From NCBI RefSeq assembly GCF_002356415.1, contig NZ_AP018338.1, positions 1,240,001 to 1,304,000 on the forward strand: a stretch of 64,000 bases of DNA. The letters are read 5' to 3'. A program made the translations under genes and the position numbers. Shown here one piece after another: positions 25,801 through 35,740 of the stretch; positions within the stretch are counted from its first letter, which is position 1, and every line of letters begins with the position of its first letter. Source of the DNA: Streptococcus oralis subsp. tigurinus (lineage in GTDB: Bacteria; Bacillota; Bacilli; Lactobacillales; Streptococcaceae). A model generated the notes under the pieces. The model searched no databases. It was not told the DNA's origin and worked only from the letters and a program-made list of their open reading frames with translations.

Positions 25801-27407
25801 GATTTTAAGGCTTCACCATACTGTTTAGAAATAAATACAGAAGGAATTTTCTTTGCTTCATCATCAATAGACATATTGATGTTTGCACCTTCTACATTAT
25901 TGTAGATCAAAGCACCAACTGCACCGTGTTTTCGTGCATTTTTGATCTTCTCTGAAAAATTCATAGATCCACGCTGAATGAGGGCAAGTTTCCCAGTTAA
26001 ATCCAACTTCGCAAAGTCTTCTTCACGACCTAACCCTGCTTCGACGTATTCGTACTCTTTTCCTTTTTCAAAGTCCTTATCTGCTTCAGGTTGATTATAA
26101 TCAAATTTTCCGTTATGAAGGCCGGCATTTCCCTCTAGACCTTTAACTTCAAAAACGGCTGTTGTCAATGTTTTATTGTTGACAGAAGCAACTGAAATCG
26201 AATCCTCAACAGTGGATGGATTTCCAACCAAGCCATAGTCTGGGTTTTCGGCTAGTGGTTTTGAATAACCATTTCCAAATGTATTGCTATTTCCTGCTGA
26301 GATAAGAACAGATACTCCCTTGGCACGAGCGCGTTTGATGGCATCCACAATATCAGAACCAGCATCCACCATAGAACCTGTGCTAGATCCCAAACTCATA
26401 TTAATGGCATCTGCTCCTAAGGCAACTGCGTCATCAATCGCCTTTACATAAAGGGCAGAACTAGTCGTCTTTTGGCTATCTGAAAAGACACGCATAAACA
26501 TGACTTGGGCTTCTGGCGCCACACCATAGACCTTTTCACCATTTGGTGCTTCTTTATCAGGGTTTCCAGCCGCAATCCCTGTTACGTGCATCCCATGAGA
26601 AGTTCTTTCTGCTTCTTTGATCTTATCCGTTCCGTCAAAGTAGTCATAGGCATAGACAACCTTATCGCTATACCATTTACCGTAATCGATTCCAGCAGCC
26701 TTTTTAGCTGCTTCGATGGCTTCCTTGTTTTTAAATTTTGCTTTTGACGGGTCTGAAATTCGAAGAACCTCATGATTCAAATCAAGCCCAGAGTCAATAA
26801 TGGCAACAACGGTCCCCGTCCCCTTGTAACCAGCCTTCCAAGTTTTTGGTACTGTGATGATATCATTGCTTGAAAGACTATTGGGTTTTGCAGACTCAGC
26901 TTTTTCTTGTTCTTTTTCAGTAGTTGCCGTTTCTCCAGTAGTTTTAGGAGCTGTCGTTGCTTGAGCCTCTTTTTTCTCCAACTCAGAAGCCTTCTCTGTG
27001 GCAGGCGCCGGACTGGTAGCGACTGTTGTTTCTTTTTGGACGACAACTTGATTTTCTTCTTTTGCAACTGCGCTATCTTTTCCTGATTCTTGAGCTTCAG
27101 CAGTTTTATCAACCGGAGCTTCCACCTTAGCTTCTTGTTTACTAGCATCCTCTTTAGAAGTTTCAGCTTCTTGTTTCTCTCCAACTACTGGAGCTATCAC
27201 ATTAGTATTGGTTTGGTCAGTTGAAAAGTTTGAGCGCTTATCGTCTTTCAGCTCTGTCTTGATTGCCTGAGTTTGGGCTTGATTTTCACCTGTACTCTGC
27301 TCATTGGCACTGACTTGACTTGCTCCAAAAACCAATGCAGTTCCCAATAAAACTGAAGCAAGACCAAATTTGTATTTCCGTAATGAAAAACGTTGTCGTC
27401 TATTCAT
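22896..27407 (-). CDS. prtA: Cell-wall-associated subtilisin-like serine protease PrtA
   Basis: A 1503-residue secreted S8 protease. It starts with an export signal of YSIRK-like type (FSLRKYKFGLASVLLG, cleavage near A34), then an E/K/T-rich linker. The catalytic residues are D205 (IIDSGLD), H271 (SHGMHVTG), N373 and S599 (GTSMAAP), with a protease-associated domain inserted at about 405-555. Fn3-like domains follow, then three FIVAR-like helical repeats in the last 220 residues. There is no LPXTG motif: the end is lysine-rich (GKKPKAKRHP). Pneumococcal PrtA is about 2100 residues, so this form is shorter. Adjacent terminators make it a single-gene unit. Confidence 0.88.
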   Translation of the reverse strand: MNRRQRFSLRKYKFGLASVLLGTALVFGASQVSANEQSTGENQAQTQAIKTELKDDKRSNFSTDQTNTNVIAPVVGEKQEAETSKEDASKQEAKVEAPVDKTAEAQESGKDSAVAKEENQVVVQKETTVATSPAPATEKASELEKKEAQATTAPKTTGETATTEKEQEKAESAKPNSLSSNDIITVPKTWKAGYKGTGTVVAIIDSGLDLNHEVLRISDPSKAKFKNKEAIEAAKKAAGIDYGKWYSDKVVYAYDYFDGTDKIKEAERTSHGMHVTGIAAGNPDKEAPNGEKVYGVAPEAQVMFMRVFSDSQKTTSSALYVKAIDDAVALGADAINMSLGSSTGSMVDAGSDIVDAIKRARAKGVSVLISAGNSNTFGNGYSKPLAENPDYGLVGNPSTVEDSISVASVNNKTLTTAVFEVKGLEGNAGLHNGKFDYNQPEADKDFEKGKEYEYVEAGLGREEDFAKLDLTGKLALIQRGSMNFSEKIKNARKHGAVGALIYNNVEGANINMSIDDEAKKIPSVFISKQYGEALKSGNYKIVFNGKMDNRPSDVANQLSDFSSWGVTTDGQLKPDVTAPGGNIYSSFNDNTYGSISGTSMAAPHVTGVAVLVKEYLQKHHPELTPEQVSETVKALIMSTAKPHVNKDTGTYTSPRQQGSGIVDTAAAVSTDLYVTGENGYPSVTLGNVGDQFTFKVTVHNISDTDRTLKMVVNTNTDEVQDGKFTLRPRKLTETVWPEVTVKAHSSQTVTVKVDARKFAAELSKQMPNGYFLEGFVRFVDPADDGDIVSLAFMGFRGEFQNLPAVEKPIYNLVREGKNGFYTEIDKENPAVNYSNDATYLATLQNDLLVSKGQRQGRRITVLGIEQNAEGKHVLQLDEKGNVRIAISPNDDGNKDLVEYKTVALRNLVNLRATVYAATDTKHEHPIWEGDAKDLRKNYFDGDSRNLKSYILDNTAWRGQDFDGNTVADGLYDYVISYTPDVPGAKEQYTTFKIQIDTQKPVITSGYIRFKDGNQEFVARKPKDVGQGGILSEKVFYLTPFDQKGTMVLSEKDQSGTRALENTHLIKANADGSYTLPKNVDKANIYYLVEDYAGNVDYISLAELVRDQNSGRVKIALKNAKTNQDIDTLYVYRIKNSKGQYVDVDKTKAIHFLQFGHYTAEIFSYDRTELKFISALSQEFDLTEENSFQTITFLANLLEYAPVSVSFNRVVPKTTTVVLKGKDGTSITLPAEKYGQYAFGKKVATGRYTVQVTLPTGYELLEDLVSLLVQPGRNNALRLSVVSKLALIAAVNQQKELVETSRYFNSSADKRKTYDQAFQVAQSALSSKLKQELIDGVLASLEAAGKALDGKDSNVTALKEAMKAYYATTKTGRYANAKEKVRRAYDRAFQEIALLAVDPKVKQDQIDQSLIALATAKSKLNGKATDFSSLKKLVKNERLFQEKNARFIYADKKEKAAYLLTFKEAQELLNDPGASQEDVKDAITALKQAKRNLHGKKPKAKRHP

Positions 27408-27638
27408 AAATAATCTCCTTTTTCTTTAAAGTATACCTATTATAACGCAAATAATCATAAATTTTCATAAAAATCTGAATTGTCACAAAAATGTAATATT
27501 TACGTATATATTTTGCTTATTTAATTTTATCATTCGTGTTATTTGCTCCATCAAACCAATATTTTCTAAATTCGTTCCTATATTTCAATCCATAAAATTA
27601 TTTTATTATACAAACAATTTAGATTTTTTATACACAAA

Positions 27639-27668
27639 AAGACTAGGATTTAAAAATCCTAGTCTTTG
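27639..27668 (-). terminator. Terminator after the aldo/keto reductase gene
   Basis: AAAGACTAGGATTT, short loop, AAATCCTAGTCTTT with T runs on both sides. The remaining 220 bases towards prtA are AT-rich and should contain the prtA promoter. Confidence 0.88.
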
Positions 27669-27696
27669 TTATTTCGGTATAAATAGATTTCACAAA

Positions 27697-28539
27697 CTAA
27701 AAATCCATCTCATCCACACGAGGTGCGCCCGAAGTCACTGAAATTGTCTTTAAGATTTCTCGCTCGTCTTTGCTGAGTTCAATTCCAAAACAGTCAAGAT
27801 TGCTCTGGATACGAGAGGCTGTCACTGACTTAGGTAGGGGTAAAAAGCCTTCTGCCAAACTCCAAGCCAAGGCGATTTGAGCCACTGATTTCCCATGCTT
27901 AGCAGCAATTTCTTGGACTTCTTTCTGTTCAAACAACTCTCCTTGGCCAAAAGGTCCCCAAGCCTCTAAGAGAATTCCTTTCTCTCTACAGTAGTCAACC
28001 ACTTCCTCTTGATAAACTCCTGGTGCCAAGCGCACCTGATTGACCGCTGGAATGACTCTTGCTGTCTCAAGCAAGGCATCCAAATGATGGGGAAGGAAAT
28101 TACTAACGCCGATAGCACGGATTTTGCCTTCTTGGTAAAGGTCCTCCATCGCTCTCCAGACTTCAGCATTGCGAGTTTTCCATTCGTCATTTTCTCTTAA
28201 AGGTTTTGGATTTGGCCAATGGATAAGGTACAAATCTAGATAATCCAATCCCAGTTTTTCCATTGATTCTTCAAATGCTTGGCGTGCTTCATCATAGCTG
28301 TGATTGATATTCCAGAGTTTGGTCGTTACAAAGATTTCTTGTCGTGGAAGACCGCTATCTCGAATAGCGCGACCAACACTTTCCTCATTTTTATAGATAG
28401 CTGCAGTATCGATATGTCGATAACCATCCTTTAAGGCTTCTAAAACGGCTTGGTAGGCTACCTCACCATTTTCAGCTTTCCATGTTCCAAATCCTAGTAC
28501 AGGAATTGAAACTCCATTATTAAGGGTGTAAGATTTCAT
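27697..28539 (-). CDS. Aldo/keto reductase
   Basis: NADPH-dependent (alpha/beta)8-barrel reductase of 280 residues, AKR5-like. The catalytic tetrad is D and Y in HIDTAAIYKNE (about 44-54), K in TTKLW (near 77) and H in YLIHWP (near 110). The C-terminal NADPH-binding segment is LPLPKSVTASRIQSN. Members reduce 2,5-diketo-gluconate, methylglyoxal or other carbonyls; the substrate is not evident. It is transcribed with pgdA upstream across an 81-base gap. Confidence 0.88.
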   Translation of the reverse strand: MKSYTLNNGVSIPVLGFGTWKAENGEVAYQAVLEALKDGYRHIDTAAIYKNEESVGRAIRDSGLPRQEIFVTTKLWNINHSYDEARQAFEESMEKLGLDYLDLYLIHWPNPKPLRENDEWKTRNAEVWRAMEDLYQEGKIRAIGVSNFLPHHLDALLETARVIPAVNQVRLAPGVYQEEVVDYCREKGILLEAWGPFGQGELFEQKEVQEIAAKHGKSVAQIALAWSLAEGFLPLPKSVTASRIQSNLDCFGIELSKDEREILKTISVTSGAPRVDEMDF

Positions 28540-28620
28540 CGTTTTTCCTTTCTATGTGAAGAAAATCTAAAGAAACAAAATCCTGATTATCAGAACACTT
28601 GCCCCTTTAGATTTTAACAA

Positions 28621-30009
28621 TTATTGATCACGATCGTAATAGATCTCGTGAGCTTTTAAGCGAGAATTGAGCAATTCAGGAACGGTCACAAATGTATAAC
28701 CTTGTTCTTTCAGATATTCTATAATCTTTGGAAGAGCATTAACCGTAGCGCCATGAATATCATGCATAAGAACAATCGATCCATTACGAACCTGATGCTG
28801 AATCTCTGTCAAAATGGCTGTCTCATTCTTACTCTTCCAGTCCAAACTATCCACATCCCACATGATAAAGCTCAAGTCCAGACTGTTACGGATATCATCT
28901 GTAATGGCACCATAAGGCGGACGCATGAGTTTAGAACTTGATCCTAAAACTTTAGTTAACAAATCTTCTGTATCCGTGATTTGCTTTTTAGCATCTTCGA
29001 GGGATAATTTAGAAAGGACAGGATGATCCCAGCTATGATTTCCCACAACATGGCCTTCCGATTTCATTCGTTTCAGAAGATTTTCATTTCCTGCTATGTT
29101 TTTTCCAAGTACAAAGAAGGTCGCCTTTACACCGTACTTAGCCAAGGTATCCAAAGCTTGTGGAGTTGTAGTCGAATTTGGACCATCATCAAAGGTCAGG
29201 GCTACAACTTTTTTATTTTTCTGAGCAAAGTAAGCTTGATAGAGTTCAGCATCCTTTTCTAATAGATAAGAGGACTCAATGACATCAAAGAAACTGGATA
29301 TTGGTAAAGCAATTTCTTCAACAGTCTCTTCAGAATTAGCAGGATAAAGGATGATTTGACTATCTTTATAATCAAAACTCCAAGATGATAAGTCCTGATC
29401 TGTGAAGTTTTTTACAACTTGATCAATTTTTGCCTGGTCAAGTTTCTTATCTTCTAGAGTTGATTTGACCTGACTCAGTAAGAGTTCCTTAGCCTTGCTT
29501 GCATCTTTGAAGAGTTTGCTGAGGTCAAAATCTTTCCCATCTTCAGTCAAGAAAATTTTTCCTAAAGAAGTCTTTTCTTTTTCTTCAACCTTAGATGCAG
29601 ACAAATCGTAGACTTGCTTACTGATATTACGAGCAACAACTCCCTTTAGGACGGGATCCAGCTGCTCAGTATAATAAAAGACCAAATCCTCTTTATCTTC
29701 TAGCTTTTCTTTGATATCCTGGTTGATTTTTTCTCTAATAGACGCAATGACTTCCTCTCCTTGCAGAGGGTAGTAGGCAATCACCTCAGCTTGCCCTTTT
29801 CGGAAATGGTCCTTCTGACTACCTGAGTTGAATTGCTGGTCCTTTTCGCTTTTTAACGCTTCAATTTTTTGTTCATAAGATTGCTTTTGTAGAACCTTGT
29901 AGCCAATGGCACTTCCCAAAAGAATCATAGCGATTCCTAAGATCCCAACAAAGGAAAGCAATAACCTTCTCTTTTTATCGTGAGAAACACGGTTCATATT
30001 TTTCTTCAT
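28621..30009 (-). CDS. pgdA: Peptidoglycan N-acetylglucosamine deacetylase
   Basis: A 462-residue membrane-anchored enzyme that removes acetyl groups from cell-wall GlcNAc, giving lysozyme resistance. A basic N terminus and one membrane helix (about 18-38) are followed by an extracellular linker domain. The C-terminal NodB-type carbohydrate esterase domain has [18 protein letters not shown] (metal ligands), RPPYGA and IVLMHDIHG. The length matches pneumococcal PgdA. Confidence 0.92.
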   Translation of the reverse strand: MKKNMNRVSHDKKRRLLLSFVGILGIAMILLGSAIGYKVLQKQSYEQKIEALKSEKDQQFNSGSQKDHFRKGQAEVIAYYPLQGEEVIASIREKINQDIKEKLEDKEDLVFYYTEQLDPVLKGVVARNISKQVYDLSASKVEEKEKTSLGKIFLTEDGKDFDLSKLFKDASKAKELLLSQVKSTLEDKKLDQAKIDQVVKNFTDQDLSSWSFDYKDSQIILYPANSEETVEEIALPISSFFDVIESSYLLEKDAELYQAYFAQKNKKVVALTFDDGPNSTTTPQALDTLAKYGVKATFFVLGKNIAGNENLLKRMKSEGHVVGNHSWDHPVLSKLSLEDAKKQITDTEDLLTKVLGSSSKLMRPPYGAITDDIRNSLDLSFIMWDVDSLDWKSKNETAILTEIQHQVRNGSIVLMHDIHGATVNALPKIIEYLKEQGYTFVTVPELLNSRLKAHEIYYDRDQ

Positions 30010-30015
30010 ATTTCC

Positions 30016-30044
30016 ATCATATCAAATCAAGGCTATTATTTCAA
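30016..30044 (-). promoter_or_regulatory. pgdA promoter
   Basis: On the minus strand TTGAAA (30044-30039), 17-base spacer, TATGAT (30021-30016), only a few bases before the pgdA start region. Confidence 0.6.
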
Positions 30045-30147
30045 TGATAAACAAGAATTCTGACTTCTTTTTAGAAAGTTCCCTAAGATTCTATAATGAA
30101 AAGTAACACGATAATCAGCAGCAAGAATCTTATTGATTAATTATCCC

Positions 30148-30268
30148 AATTTGTAAAATTAAGCTAGACAGAAAAAGCCATCTATGTTAGGCTCAGATAA
30201 ACACCACATTTGTCTGAAAGGAACTAACATAAATGACCTATACACATCTTATCACAAACGAGCTTGTT
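30148..30268 (+). mobile_element. IS30-family insertion sequence remnant (5' end)
   Basis: On the plus strand at 30233 a frame reads MTYTHLITNELV behind a ribosome binding site (AAAGGAAC). That is the N terminus of the streptococcal IS30-family (IS1239-like) transposase. After 12 codons it meets bgaA sequence and a stop. The 85 bases in front would be the left end of the element; the exact left boundary is approximate. No 3' end is left, so the element was deleted through into bgaA. Confidence 0.65.
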
Positions 30269-33200
30269 TAACCGCAGCAAGAGGTTTACGAGAGAGTAGG
30301 TCTTTATCGTTTGTGAAGTGTAGACGGTATTCACCTAAGATGTCGCCATTTTCAGCTTTCGCGATGACACGAACCGGCTCACCTTCACGAACGCTTGGAA
30401 CAACTGTCGCGAGACCATTGTTGCTAACACTTGCTGTTACTGCAGGAACTTTGCCATCTACAGACTCAAGATAGTAGTCTGTCAAATCAGGATTGAAGTT
30501 TGCTAAGTCTTTACCGTCAACTTGGATTCTTGTTTGTCCTTGTTTGGCTGCCGCAACTTGTTTCGCAAAGATTTGTACCTCTGTGATAGATGTTCCTTTC
30601 TTGCTATCAAGTCGAACCATACGAATACGGACAGCATAGGTTTCAACTTTATCAAAGCTAAAGTGATTCATTTCTCCAGCTTTTAATTGAGCTGGTGCTT
30701 TGAGATTGGTAACTGGTTTCCAGTTGGCTGGATCGTTAAATACATGGTTTTCCTCACCTACAAAGCTAGGGTTTTTAGGAGCTGTTGGAACGGTCTTACC
30801 GACATAATACTCGATCACATAAGACTTCGGTGCACCAACTCCATGGTCTTCGTGGAATCCGACACTTAGATTATCAACTGAACGTTTGCTCAAGATACCT
30901 GAATCTCCGAATAGGACACCGACTGAAGCTTCTAGATTACTACGATTCCAGTTTGTCCAACGGTTAGCTGGGCGGTCATTAAAGGAAATCAATTTATCGT
31001 TGACGTTTGAAACAGGATCAGTTGGATTTGAGTCTGAAGCAAAGGCAAGTGGCAATTCTGAACCGGTCCATTGGTCAGAAATATTTGCACCTTGCTCAGT
31101 TTGAGCAGATACGCGAACATGGAGTTTAGTTGTTAATTGCGTACCTTCTAGGTGACCATTAACTGTAAAGACACCTTCCTTGGCGTATTGCTCTGGACGA
31201 ATCGTATCCCAAGTAACCTTATCTGATGAAACGTGACCATTTGAATCATAGGTACGAACGCTTTCTGGTAATTGCGGTGCTTCTGCGATTTGGGTTGTCA
31301 CACTAACTTCTTCAACTGAAACGATACCTTCTACAGATACTTTAGCACGCGCTTCAAGATCAATTCCTTCAACTTTACCTAGAACTTCAAAGGTTTGATA
31401 GTGATCGAGTTTTTCTTTTGGAATGGCTTGCCAAGTGACTTTGTGGGCTTTAGGGAAACCTTTGTCATACTCAACTGTTACTGTTACTGGAAGACTTGGT
31501 TCCTGATGCAAATCTGTGACTACATTTACTGGACGGATAGATTGCGCAACCTTCGTCTCAGTATTAGCCTGGATCGTAAGATCGATTTGACCTGTAGTCC
31601 CCTCATATTCTGCTTTGAGAGTGACTGTTCCTGGCTTATGTAACTCAAGCATTCCTTTACGAACTGCGGCTTCACCTTCACCACTTGTAGAGAAGCTTAC
31701 TTTATCAGCTGGTAAAACTGCTTGTGTTCCGTCTTGATAATGAGCTCGAACCGACAATTTTACTGTCTTGTCTTCTTTGAGATCGTCAGCTTGCTCTACT
31801 TGTAGGCTCAAATGGTCAATTTTCGGTGCTTCTTCAAGGAATTGAATTGCATAGGTTTGAAGAGGGCCACCATCTTTTGGTTGAACATAGATGCTTGCAC
31901 GCATGCCGTTTGCTACACTTGCTTGGACTACGGTAACATCCGCATTTTCAGCACTGGCTACGACTTCTGGCAATTGGGCACCATAAGCAAGAGTTCGGTA
32001 TTGCATTGGATTTTGGCTAGTAAGACCAGTGACTGCTTCACCGCCAACAGTAACAGTTGGCACTACAGGTGCTGTAGCACTTCCTTCTTCAACCACAAGA
32101 GTTGCGTGAATAGTCTCACCACCCAGTTGGCCAGTCATTTGAATACGTGATCCTGCAACTGACAGTTTAGCTTTATCTGCTTCCGCAATCTCCCACTTAT
32201 CAACTTCGTATTCTTGAACGCTTCCATCCGTTACAGAGATAGAAACATATTTATCAACAGCACTCAAGTCTGTTCCTGGAGCAACACGTTTAACAGTTGG
32301 TAGTTCTTTCGCAATTGCTAGAATTTCGACACGGGCCTCAACTTCACGTCCGTCTGCCATACCTTTAACAGTCACAACTCCTGCTTGGCTCACATCAACT
32401 GAAGACCAAGTTACTGGACGTTTTTCACGACTGCCATCACTGTAGATAAAACCGACTGTCTTCGGCATTTTCGGTTCTTTCTCAATAACAGTACGTACTT
32501 TTGGTACCTCTGTTCCGAGAACGGTCTTTTCTTGGTTTTCTTTTTTACCAGTAAAGACAGTGACTTGGTCCGATTTCAAGAGATTTGAATGGGCTGTTAG
32601 TGTGAATTTACCTGCTTGTTCAGTTGATTTGACAATGGCAACACCTTTACCGTTAAAGGCTCTGCGGATCCAAGAACCGTCTGGTTGCGCCTTGTAGCGT
32701 TCACGGCTGGCTTGTTCCCCATTATCAACACCGACCAGTTGACCTTGTCCATGCAATTGGAAACGAACCAAATTATTGGCAGTTGGTACCACATTTCCTT
32801 CACTGTCTACGATTTCGTAGTAGATGTAAGTCAAGTCTTTTCCATCTGATGCGATTGCGTGTCCTTCCTTGACGAGGCGAACACCCGCTGGTTGGCCTGC
32901 AGTCGTAATCTTATCACGTGCAATTTCTTTTCCAGCTTCATCGCGAGCTACAGCTTCCAAGGTACCTGGTTGGTACGCAACCTTCCACTCAAGATAGAGT
33001 TCCTTAGCATTGGCGCCTTCTTGGTAGGTACGGCCATCACTGGTTTGTTTTTTGTTAAACTTCTTAACTCCGAGAGATTGACCGTTCAAGAACAATTCAA
33101 CACTTGCAGCGTTTGAGTAAGCACGAACTGGGATTTTTCCGTCTGAATCTTCAACTTTCGATGCCAATTCTCTATTTTCCCAGTTCCAGTGAGGTAGAAG

Positions 33201-35489
33201 GTGAACCATTGGTTTCTTCTTGACAGAAACCCATTGGCTTTGGTAGAGATAGAAGTCATGTTTTGGAATACCGGCTGTATCTACGATTCCAAAATAAGAG
33301 CTCTTAACGGGAGTTTGGTTTTGGTTGTGCCATGGTGTAGGTTCACCGATATAGTCCGTACCTGTCCAGATAAACTGTCCAGCATAGCCAGCATTGTCAC
33401 GGTCAAAAGTCCATGAATCTGTTGCCGTTTTACCCCAGTTAACTCGGTCATTACCATAGTCAGACTGTTCGTAATGACGTTCAGGTCCGTTGCTATGTTT
33501 CAATTCACGTTCAGGACGATAATAGCTGCCACGCGTACGGGTTGCTGAAGATGTTTCTGAACCATAAATCAACCAGTTTGGATGTTTCGCACGAAGTTTC
33601 TTGTAGTTGTCTTCTGAGTAGTTGAAACCAACCGCATCCAGTTCATTAGCAATCTTCTCATGATCACCACTACCATCACCAAAGCGGAACTTATCTGCTC
33701 CCATAGTAACATAACGTGTAGTATCAACATCTTTAATCACTTTTACTAAGCGTTTAACCGTTGCAAGAGAGTGAGCATTACCATTGGCTTCACCGATTTC
33801 GTTACCAATAGACCACATAACAACAGCAGGATTGTTTTTATCTCTTTCTACCATTGTTCGAAGATCGTAATCAGACCATTTTTCACCTTTTCTTGCTTCA
33901 GGGTGAGTAGCATCTTTTTCAAAGAAACGTCCGTAGTCATAAGGTTTCTTACCACCATACCAAGTATCGAAGGCCTCTTCCTGAACCAGCAAACCAAGTT
34001 CTGCTGCGATTTGCAAGGTCTGTGGACTTGCAGGGTTATGAGTTGTACGGATGGCGTTAACGCCCATCTCCTTCATTTGTTTGAGACGACGGTATTCTGC
34101 CTTATAGTTTTCTTCTGCTCCAAGCGCTCCGTGGTCATGGTGCAAGGAAACACCATGGAATTTAATGCGTTCACCATTCAAAGAGAAACCTTCATTTGGA
34201 GTCCAATGATAGTAACGGTAACCAAACAAATCTTTCTTAGCATCAACCAATTGACCGTCACGGTAAACACGCGTAATCAATTCGTACAAGGCAGGTTTAT
34301 CATTTAAAACTGTCCAGAGTTTTGGTCTTTCAACTTCTAGAATCGCATCAAGGCTTGTTGATTCATGTGCTTTCAAGGTACGGCTCGCTGTACGAACCAA
34401 ACCTGTCACAGCCTGACCACCACGTTCAACGATTTGATACTCTGCAACCAATTCATGGTCTTTATCATCTGTATTGACGATTTTGCTGGCTACATGAGTT
34501 TCAACCTTGCCATGTTGCTGTTGTTCAAGTTTTGGTGTTAAGATGGTTGTTCCATTTTTCTCAACATGAACCTTATCTGTCACTTGCAAGGTCACATCAC
34601 GGTAGATACCACTACCTGAGTACCAACGGCTACTTGGTTGTTTATTGACAGCATGGACAGCAATCACATTCTCACGACCATCTTTGTGAAGGTATTTGGT
34701 GATATCGTATGAGAACTGGTTATAACCATTTGGATAATGCCCCACTAACTGGCCATTGACATAGACTTGAGAGTCCATGTAGACACCATCAAAGGTCACT
34801 CGAACATTTTTCTTGAGATCTTTTTCATCAAGTTTAAAGGTCTTGCGATACCAAGCTTCACCACCATTGAGCTGTCCACCCTCGTTTTGGGCAGGTGACT
34901 GATGGTCAAAATCGTTAAAGATACTCCAGTCGTGTGGGAGATCCAATTTTTGCCATGGTGATACGTCAGCATCTGATTTCACAGCTTCTTTAGGATTCGC
35001 ATTGAGTTTAAAGTGCCAATTTTGATTAAAATTCACTTTTCTGTCTTCAATCATTTGATTTACTTCTTCATTTGTCGCAGCTTTCAAATCTTCCTTAACA
35101 GGCTTTTCTTGACTTGAAGCTTGTGATTCTACCTTTGGATCATTTTCCTCAGGTTTAGAAGATGCTTTTTCCTCTTTCAGAGTTATAGCTTCATCTTCTT
35201 TCACCTCTGGTTTACTTGCTTCAATGGGAGCTGCTTGGCTTTGATCCACACTTGCAGCCACGTTCTTCTCTGCTACTGCTTGATCCTGTTTTTCCTCCAC
35301 TGCTGGACTTTCTTCCTTTGCTTGTTCTACAGTGTGCGCAATAGGAGTTTCATCCGCAAAAACAGGTGATGCTCCAACGACACTTCCTCAAAATAGAACA
35401 GTGCAGGTTCCAATCATGACAGAGCAAGCTCCTACAGCAAACTTACGAATACTGTAGACTCTTTTACGATTCCAAAAGCCTTTTTCCAT
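30252..35489 (-). pseudogene. bgaA: Surface beta-galactosidase BgaA, broken at both ends
   Basis: GH2 exo-beta-galactosidase that trims host N-glycans. From the ATG at 35489 (AAAGGAGG ahead) the product starts MEKGFWNRKRVYSIRKFA, a YSIRK signal peptide, but codon 34 is TGA (35390-35388) where the frame otherwise continues without shift. Beyond it 1682 codons remain open. GH2 catalytic residues E564 (GNEIGEANG) and E645 (YGSETSSA) keep the exact numbering of pneumococcal BgaA. Carbohydrate-binding and Ig-like domains follow. The gene ends at 30252 inside an IS30 remnant, about 490 residues short, without the LPXTG anchor. An internal GTG at 35300 would give a cytosolic, unanchored protein. Confidence 0.88.
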
Positions 35490-35502
35490 AAAATCCTCCT
35501 TT

Positions 35503-35517
35503 AGTAACCGCTTCCAT
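35503..35517 (-). promoter_or_regulatory. Predicted cre site upstream of bgaA
   Basis: On the minus strand ATGGAAGCGGTTACT, a full match to WTGNAANCGNWNNCW. It lies a few bases before the bgaA ribosome binding site, so CcpA would act as a roadblock. The rest of the gap to 35711 is AT-rich with a plausible TTGAAA/TAAAAT promoter. Confidence 0.68.
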
Positions 35518-35710
35518 TTCTTTGTAAGCTTATTACTTTTTTCATAGCCTTTTATCCTTATTTTATAAAATAATATAGGAAATTTCAATACCCTAAACAC
35601 AAAAATCATATTTTTGATTGTTTTTTCTAAAATTTGTAGAAGATTCAAAAAATGTGAATGTAGATTTAGGACAAAAACAAACATTTTTTTGGCACTCAGT
35701 TAGATATTAT

Positions 35711-35740
35711 AAAAAAGTTCCGTACAAAAGGAACTTTTTT
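35711..35740 (-). terminator. Terminator after the SDR gene
   Basis: AAAAAAGTTCC, loop GTACAAAA, GGAACTTTTTT. Confidence 0.85.

Noticed and set aside
26777-27184. A 135-codon Lys/Leu-rich frame inside the prtA linker
   Set aside because: It results from reading the Glu/Lys-rich linker codons out of frame.
28561-28617. AAATCTAAAG/CTTTAGATTT arms between pgdA and the reductase gene
   Set aside because: The loop is over 30 bases and there is no clean T run, so I did not call a terminator.
35388-35390. TGA in bgaA as a selenocysteine codon
   Set aside because: It lies in a signal peptide where selenocysteine makes no sense, and streptococci are not known to have the selenocysteine machinery. 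A nonsense mutation is simpler.
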